A stretch of 64,000 bases of DNA from Glebionis coronaria. Its lineage: Eukaryota > Streptophyta > Magnoliopsida > Asterales > Asteraceae. Both the position numbers and the translations under genes were made by a program. The stretch is taken from NCBI GenBank assembly GCA_025667525.1, contig CM046876.1, positions 530,016,538-530,080,537 of the forward strand, read 5' to 3'. Below the pieces are notes generated by a model. It made no database searches. It was not told the DNA's origin and saw only the letters and a program-made list of their open reading frames with translations. This document shows positions 57,247 through 64,000 of the stretch, piece after piece; the first letter of the stretch is position 1; each line of letters opens with the position of its first letter.

Positions 57247-57959
57247 ATGCTAAGCGCACTAACTACTTTGACCATTCACAAATGGCAAATCAAAAGCAAA
57301 ATATCATACCCAAAAATTCATTTTACATTCATTATTGATAGAATTGAAAATGGTTTAAACAAAAAATATTAGGCCCATAAACATATTTTTTTTAAAATTG
57401 TTTGATACATTTATCTCTACTACTTATAAAGGCTGTATCTTTTTTTTCAAAAATCTCTTCATTCCTATAATTAGTAACTTTTCTCAACAATACCTTAATT
57501 ACATTCTCAACATATCCATAAAAAGAAACCCCTACAAGGTCAATAAAATGTTTAAAAAAATGAGGAATTAAAAAAGGCAATCTTGAAATCTTGAATTAGA
57601 AACACATATCGAATCATTATAATTCGCTGGAAAACTATGCCAGTTGAAAATTAAGTTTTTTATCTATGGAAATGTGATAATCTTATGGTAATTAGAGTCG
57701 TATATTAGGAAGTGAATCAATGAGTTAATATTTTGAAAGCTTCTAGTATAATATTCGGGCCTAATATTTAAACATAACAAAGGTCTGTCACAAACCATAT
57801 GGAATTTTCTCCCATATTGAAAACACACCATCCTCCCTCATCTTAAACCTTAACCAAACCTTCATAAAATTGCAAAACACACACCTTCGTCATGAAGTTT
57901 TGAAGCTACGATCCAACCTCAAAAGGAGCGAAAGAGAATCCTCAGTTGGCCACACCAAT

Positions 57960-58465
57960 CAACATCCACTATCATCAGGATCTAGAACATGATATCGATC
58001 ATCATTTGTGCCTTTCACAAAACGTATCCCATATGTAGCATTCACCATTTTTGTTCCTATAATCATTCCCAATCTCGAGTCCCATCTCCTCTCATCCATC
58101 CTGTTCTTGTCGAATCACAAGTATCTCAATATTTCGGCATACCATTACCCCGTAGTGTCCTCCGTATTGGTTACGTACATATAGTCAACTAGAATTCGAT
58201 TTGCGTGTTTGACTACAATGTACCTAAACAATACGGAGGACACTACGGGGTAGTGTTTTTTAGGGATCTTGAGATGTTTGTTAATGAACAAGAATTGGAT
58301 GGAGGAGACGAGACGAGACTGTTGTTGATAGGAACTTGTTATACGAAAAAAAAGGAGGAGAATGCTATATATAGGACATATTACGTGAAGGTACGGACGA
58401 TTGTCGAGATAATGCTCGAGATAGTGATGTTAATGGATGAGAATTGTTGTCATGTTTCAGGTAGG
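57960..58465. repeat. Large imperfect inverted repeat with a strong central hairpin
   Basis: The best-paired part is 58143-58189 against 58210-58256 (accccgtagtgtcctccgta facing its complement), with a loop of about 20 nt. Weaker pairing extends outward on both sides to about 57990 and 58460. The 67- and 87-codon ORFs in the two arms are partly mirror images. Confidence 0.7.
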
Positions 58466-58469
58466 TAAC

Positions 58470-60900
58470 AATATTTCTTGAACTTCTATCAATGTTATGT
58501 ACTTATGTATAGATAGATTTGTATGTCTTTAGTTGAAACTTGAAACATTATAAAATTTAGCTTTTGATCGTATGTTTGGAAACTGTTTTCGAAAAAAAGC
58601 TTTTGATGACTTGGTATAATAGTGAGTTTATGTTTTTGAGAATGGGACTAATATAACCATATATCAGAACTTCTAAAAGAAGTATTTGATAATTAAGATT
58701 ACAAAATGTGATTGTAGGTTCTTTTATCATTCAAAATATATGACCAATTAGATGGATTATGTATTTCAGATGGTAAAACATTCAAGAAGTCCTGATGTGT
58801 TTATGAGAAGAAGCAATTAGATGTTGAATTAAAACTTGTTGGAGGATACGATCTTAGAAAGTGTATAAGTGTAATCACAAATTCACAATACATTTGTATA
58901 GTAGCTGGAGGTTTTTTTTAGTATTGTTGTATCTAAAATTGAAATGGTTGTGGGCCATATATGTTATGTTATTGTGTAGGTCGTGTTGAGAGATGAAGTA
59001 GGTTCTTTTGTGTACATAATCTACAACACATGCTGTAGAAGGTGCAACATATACATAACAGCCTGGAACACGTTTAACACATAAAAAAGGCAATGTTGAA
59101 AATGCACACAAAAACATGGAAACAAATTATGAATTTTCGAACATATATATCTTCTTTATTTGGTTAAGAGAGCATTTATGTTGTTTGCAAAGTTTTACCT
59201 TTTCTTTGTCTGGAAAGATGGCAAGTAGTAAAAAGAGTTTCTATACCTCTATAGTGATGGATTGTATAAAAGCATTAAAATGTACCACACATATAATAAT
59301 GGGATGTGTTGGATCTTGGCTAGAAATAAGAATGGACATCTCTACTATTAAGAAAACTATCTACGAGAATTGTTTCAAAATTAAAAACCGGACATTGCAT
59401 GAAGGGGGAAGAATTCAGGCATTCACTATGATATTTAATTAATTTAATTAATGATAGGAAAGTATTTCATGCAAATAAAAGCGCTTCATACAAAAAACAG
59501 GTCATGTCTCTAACGAAAAAATTACAAAGTTAACCTAGATTCTTTCTTTGTTAACACGAATAAAAATATGAATCTCATAATCAAATTTGTGATTAATAAC
59601 CAAAAAAAAAATATGCTCTTACATTTGTTTGTGGGTGATCAACTTTCACATTTCAACTTGTAATCATAAGACATGGTTTGCAATGGTGAAAAACATTGCT
59701 CACTGATTGTTCAAGATGCAATTTTTAGTTTGCATGTTTTGAGGAGGAAAAATTAAAGAGATGGTTGAAAGTGAATATGAATGGTGAAAAAAGACATAGC
59801 CTAAACAGATAAGGGTAAATATAAGTTTGACATGTATTAATAGTCTAATGTCTTTTATACTTAATAAAATCTTATAAATTCTATGGGAGATTTTTTGAGT
59901 ATAAAATGTTTTATAAGTTCCAATATAATTTCTTTACCCATATATTATAAGTTTCTCGTTAAGAAGTAAATGTCTTTTTTGTCATTTCACATATCCGATC
60001 ATAAATAATATGATTTGTCAATATTAAAAAACTTTTTTTTATTATATTATTATTACGATATCAAACAGCATAAGCAAATTCAAACACTGTTTTTCAGAAT
60101 CACGTTTTATTATCTCATTATTTATTTTTAAAACACATAATTTATTTAAAATAAGCGGTCCTAAACACCCCCAAATTAGTTAGAAAAAAAAGATTGTTTG
60201 TTTCAGAAAAAGTAAGTGTATAACAATCGCTTGAAACCAAGGTTTCAATTGGAAGTTGATATAAGAAAAGTTGATATAAAAAAGTATTTATTCTAATATG
60301 AGAATGAGACTAGGTTTATAACACGATGCAATAGGCTTCATTTTTTAAAACGGTGGCTTGGTTACTCAATCTTACAACTTCTAATTATTTCTATATAATT
60401 CTTTGTTTGACGTCCTGTATATATATACCGAATAAAAGTAAAGGTAAACATTAATTACATTTCTCCGAACCTGATTATTAAGTTTAATTACAATATATAT
60501 ATGTGCGATATCAATTAATATGTAATTTTTACGACTTTATAATACCTTTATGTTGTAGGTAGCCTGAGTTCAGAACGGAACACCGTCTTGAAAAATGTTA
60601 TAAATTTTATTTTTATCCTAATCTCGAGTTTAAGAAAAAAAAAGTGAAGAGATTTATATGTTCTTGATTGCAACATATAATGATGTATTGAAGTTTTCAT
60701 CTATATTAACGTAACTGTGCTCTATTTGATATATTGAGTCGGTGATGCTTCTTCACCCTTACACATGTGTTTTTTTTATGATCATCATAATTTGTACGCT
60801 TGTATATGACCTACCCGTTTGCATTTAAATCTTCATATTTTTTCGTTCTATTTCGAACGTTACACGAAACGATTACCACAATATCGTATGTTGTTAACAA
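58470..60900. other. AT-rich Helitron interior, nothing recognised
   Basis: Only short ORFs, none with recognisable domains. An 84-codon-scale plus frame near 59190-59440 (ASSKKSFYTSIVMDCIK) looks protein-like but is unassigned. Confidence 0.4.
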
Positions 60901-60944
60901 TCTGCCACTAGAATTTCCGCCGCTATGCGCGGGTACTCGCCTAG

Positions 60945-62330
60945 TGTTTAATAAAGGTAAAAACCTCCTATTCAACCGTATCAAAATTGCTATAAAAAAC
61001 CGTATCAAACTAAAAGCTCCAATAAAACAATTAATTAGTCATAAATGAGTAATTGTTTTCACAAACAATTCATTTACAATTCACGAATCTTCTACAATGG
61101 TATATCTGTTTCTTGGTGGATCATTAATTATATTTGTAACATTTGTCAAAATGAGTTATGGTAGATGTGTACAAAATAAACAATCCTTTTGATTTTTCCA
61201 ACAAGACATATAAACAACTGTACAAAATAAATAATAAAAACCCCATTGAACTAGATTTACTTACGAATTCTAAATGACCCATCATATCATGGATGTTATT
61301 TAAGGCGCTTTTCATGGCTGATGAAACCTTGTATCGTCTAGAACTCAAAATCTTCTTGTTTATAAGTTCTCGATCTCACCCTTTTAAAAAATGGATCTCG
61401 GTTCGAAGATGAGAGGGATCGCATGTAATGATATTGTTGAGAGGTTTGAGCTTGGTTGATCGAAAGTAACCGGTGATGTTATATTGGTCGGATAATTGAT
61501 CTAAACCAAGAAGAGAGGCAGCGATAGTTTTGTTATGTGAGATCTAGATTTACAAAAGAAGTTATTTAAATGGAAAATGAGATACCGAGTTTATCAAGTG
61601 ATAGTTGAGTTTTTACGTCTTTTAGGAAAAATAGCGTAATTAGGGTAAGTATTAACAAGTGATTTAGGAAAACTACAAGTTATGCTCCAAAGTGGGGATC
61701 GTTCTCAAGGAGGCTAGTGTGTTGTGTAGAGAGATGATTAACTTTGTGATTATATTTATGAGAAAAGAAAATAGAAATAGGATAAGAAGAGAATGACGGT
61801 TACGATAACGAATTAAACTAAGATGAAAAGCTCGTACACGTAAAACCGTAAAAAGTACCAAAATTAAAAATTTACCCTAAAATTTTCTAGAAAATTGCAA
61901 TAAATCCTAAATAATGTAATTACATTTTATAAAAAATCAAAAATCACTCAAACCTTTTATTTAATTAAATAGTAATTTTTTAATGCTAATTAAAACCCAA
62001 AAAATCAATTTAATTAACAAAAAGCCCACAATGAGATTTTTTCAATTGTAAACCTCTAAAATGACCTAACTTAATTTAAAACTATTTTAAAAATTTTAAA
62101 ATTAATTAAAACTATTTAAAAACAATTAAAAACTATTAAAACTTAAAATAATTATAAAAATTAATCTAAGGACAATAAAAATATTCTAAAAATTGTAAAA
62201 TTCCTAATTTAATGTATTTAACCTAAAAAAATATAAAAACTTGAAAAATCTAAATTTTAATTTTTAATAATAAAATAATATTAAAAATCCAAAATTTATA
62301 AAAAAATTCTAAAAACTTGAAAACTAGTTT
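60945..62330. other. Very AT-rich DNA, no gene seen
   Basis: 61870-62330 is over 80 percent A/T with aaaattctaaaaattg-type text. No ORF, tRNA or repeat boundary found. Confidence 0.5.
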
Positions 62331-63310
62331 ATTTTAACCTAATTAAGCAGAAAATGAACTTGAAATACCAAAAATACCCCTAATGGGCCTTCAAATAGGC
62401 CAAAGTCCAAAACAGACCCTTATTGGGCCAAAATAAGCCCAATAAGAAAAATGTTTATAAAAATGGCCCAAAAGCTCCTATCTGACTCAAAATTTGATTT
62501 TGAACACAATTTTTCAAAGCCCAAAAGCTGAAAATGTGAAATAAGCTGTCTTATATCAAACAGCTTATTCTTAATGGGCTTTTTGGCCCATTAAGCTATA
62601 AGCTGATGCCATAAGCTCAAATTAGACACACAAGCTTCTTTTGAGTTACTTAAGACTTCTTTAAAAAGAAATTTGAAAAAATTCCAAGGAATAAGCCTAA
62701 AAATGCAATAAGCAATCTTCACAAAACAACAAAATAGTCATTTTCGAGTTCTAGCTATCCCAAGAGCTGATTCAAGTTTCAAAAGCTTTTAAATGACTTA
62801 ACTAAGCTTAATCAACAAAAAGTTTACAAATAAGTTCACTCAATAAGCTGAAATAAGCAAATAAGCACTTCTTTAAAAGTCAACTTTATGAATTTTCTAG
62901 CAAAAAGTCAAAGTCAAAGTCTAATAAGCTCCAGTTCAAAAAAATGGGTCAAATAAGGAAGATTGATCACAAAAAATAAGTTGTTGCATGTCCAAATAAG
63001 CCAATATGGCTTATTAATAAGCTAACTGGAGATTAACACTAGCAGGGGTTAGTTTTGGTGTCTGAGCAGTGGGAAAAGTTTCCACTGCTTGACTTTCTTG
63101 ACTTTTTGTCTTTAGTGACTTTTTTGGAGATTCAAGTTACACAAAGGCACCCAAATGATCAGTGGATCATAAGGAGTCAATAACAACAAAGAAATCACAA
63201 TCACTAACAGCCAATTAGTACAGTTAAATCAAAACATCACCAGATCTAGCACATACATGAACAAATAAGCAGTTATGGTTCAATAAGCACTTATAACACA
63301 ATTCAGTCAG
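62330..63310. repeat. aataagc-rich region with short palindromes
   Basis: aataagc or ataagct recurs some twenty times. Perfect short palindromes include cttaatgggc..gcccattaag (62570-62595) and aataagctg..cagcttatt (62541-62568). agcagtgggaaaagtttccactgct (63066-63090) recalls the ttcccactg motif of the LTRs at 47908 and 55147. This may be the edge of another LTR element running out of the window. Confidence 0.4.
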
Positions 63311-64000
63311 CCAAACTTAACCAAATGCATACACAAGCAATAATAAACTTAAATGAACAAGTTTAAACAAGTTTCATGCAATGATCCAAAGTCTAAGTCA
63401 AGATTCAAGCACAATAAGTTACTGATGAACACTAACACAAGCAGATTTTTACTTTGCTGATGCAATTGACCAACAAGCCAAATTCAAACACTCAGATCTC
63501 TAAGATATGTTATGATAACTTTGATTTAACAGTTTATATCCCTAAACATGCATATACTCTAAGTATTACCAAGATTTTAGGTCAAAAACAGTCAAACTCA
63601 AATAGTTATAGCACAATCTTTTATTCAAGGGTTTAAGCCCAATAACTTGTAGCAAAGAGCACTAACCAAGCCAATAACAGATAACAAGCACAAACACAAA
63701 CTTCCAACAACACAATATCAACTTATGATCTCAAACAAGTAATCCCAAACACCCTTTTAACTTTTCAAATCATAATTTTCAAATCAAAAGTGCATTCCAA
63801 GGTTACCCAAGCCCAAATCAACACAATAACAGATGAGATATGCAAATTAGAACAAGATTAGACCACAAAATCAGCAAGAACACAAGCAACACACAACTTC
63901 ACCAAAAATTCAACTTTTTAACAGATTTTGAGTAGAATGGTGTGTACCTCATGGATGTACATCCACACCCACGAATTTTGTACTTATGTGCTAGCAAGAA
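63311..64000. other. A/C-rich DNA at the window end, nothing recognised
   Basis: Runs of aacacaa, caagc and caataa words. No ORF above 60 codons that looks real. Confidence 0.4.

Larger units (their letters stand above)
57414..60944 (+). mobile_element. Second Helitron, 3.5 kb, plus strand
   Basis: The 5' end is TC (tctctactacttataaaggc) after a host A at 57413. The 3' end is ctcgcCTAG before a host T at 60945, with a GC-rich hairpin-capable ccgccgctatgcgcggg at 60918-60933. No Rep or helicase ORF, so non-autonomous. It contains the inverted repeat at about 57960-58465 and otherwise AT-rich DNA. The ends fit the family; the pairing of these two ends is inference. Confidence 0.65.

Overview
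This is nuclear DNA of a eudicot plant. It is made almost entirely of transposable elements nested in one another, and I found no intact host gene, rRNA or tRNA. The family Asteraceae (daisy family) is my inference: the young copia element's third ORF, the antisense gene and the non-LTR reverse transcriptase all resemble repeat proteins I remember from Anthemideae and lettuce genomes. No search was run.

Layout. 1-7105: AT-rich DNA with tandem repeats at 1140-2075, a TIR element with a 9-bp target duplication at 2079-3338, eroded gene fragments, and a 275-bp fold-back at 4485-4759. 7111-30221: an old, broken Ty3/gypsy element of the Tat type (LTRs about 4 percent different, TSD ctttc) with two RNase H regions and a spliced-looking gene on the opposite strand between integrase and the 3' LTR. 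Its pol is split at 11166/23318 by a young Ty1/copia element of the SIRE type (11167-23317; 465-bp LTRs that look identical, TSD aacac). That element has an intact gag, an intact pol and an extra 1048-codon ORF. A 55-nt intron-like segment lies between gag and pol.

30728-34594 (minus): two non-LTR retroelement copies, head to tail, with (AAT)n tails. They look R2-like (Cys/His clusters, RT, CCHC, restriction-like endonuclease) rather than L1- or RTE-like. 34791-43115 (minus): an 8.3-kb Helitron with captured gene pieces, including a succinyl-CoA ligase alpha exon, lying in a TA-rich tract that continues as (TA)n to 43298. 44737-57237: a long-TIR Mutator-like MITE (TSD ttgactaaa). Its left TSD is split by a small MITE, and its body by an 11.3-kb minus-strand LTR element (45121-56404). 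That LTR element's LTRs are almost identical although its pol is in ruins, and one LTR carries a 1.3-kb inverted copy of itself. 57414-60944: a second Helitron (plus) containing a large inverted repeat. 60945-64000: very AT-rich DNA with no recognisable genes.

How it fits together. The inner copia element has the parts needed for its own movement. The gypsy element and the non-LTR element have stops and frameshifts. The minus-strand LTR element could only have moved using proteins from elsewhere. Nesting and LTR divergence give the order: Tat element before copia; Mutator-like MITE before the minus-strand LTR element and before the small MITE.
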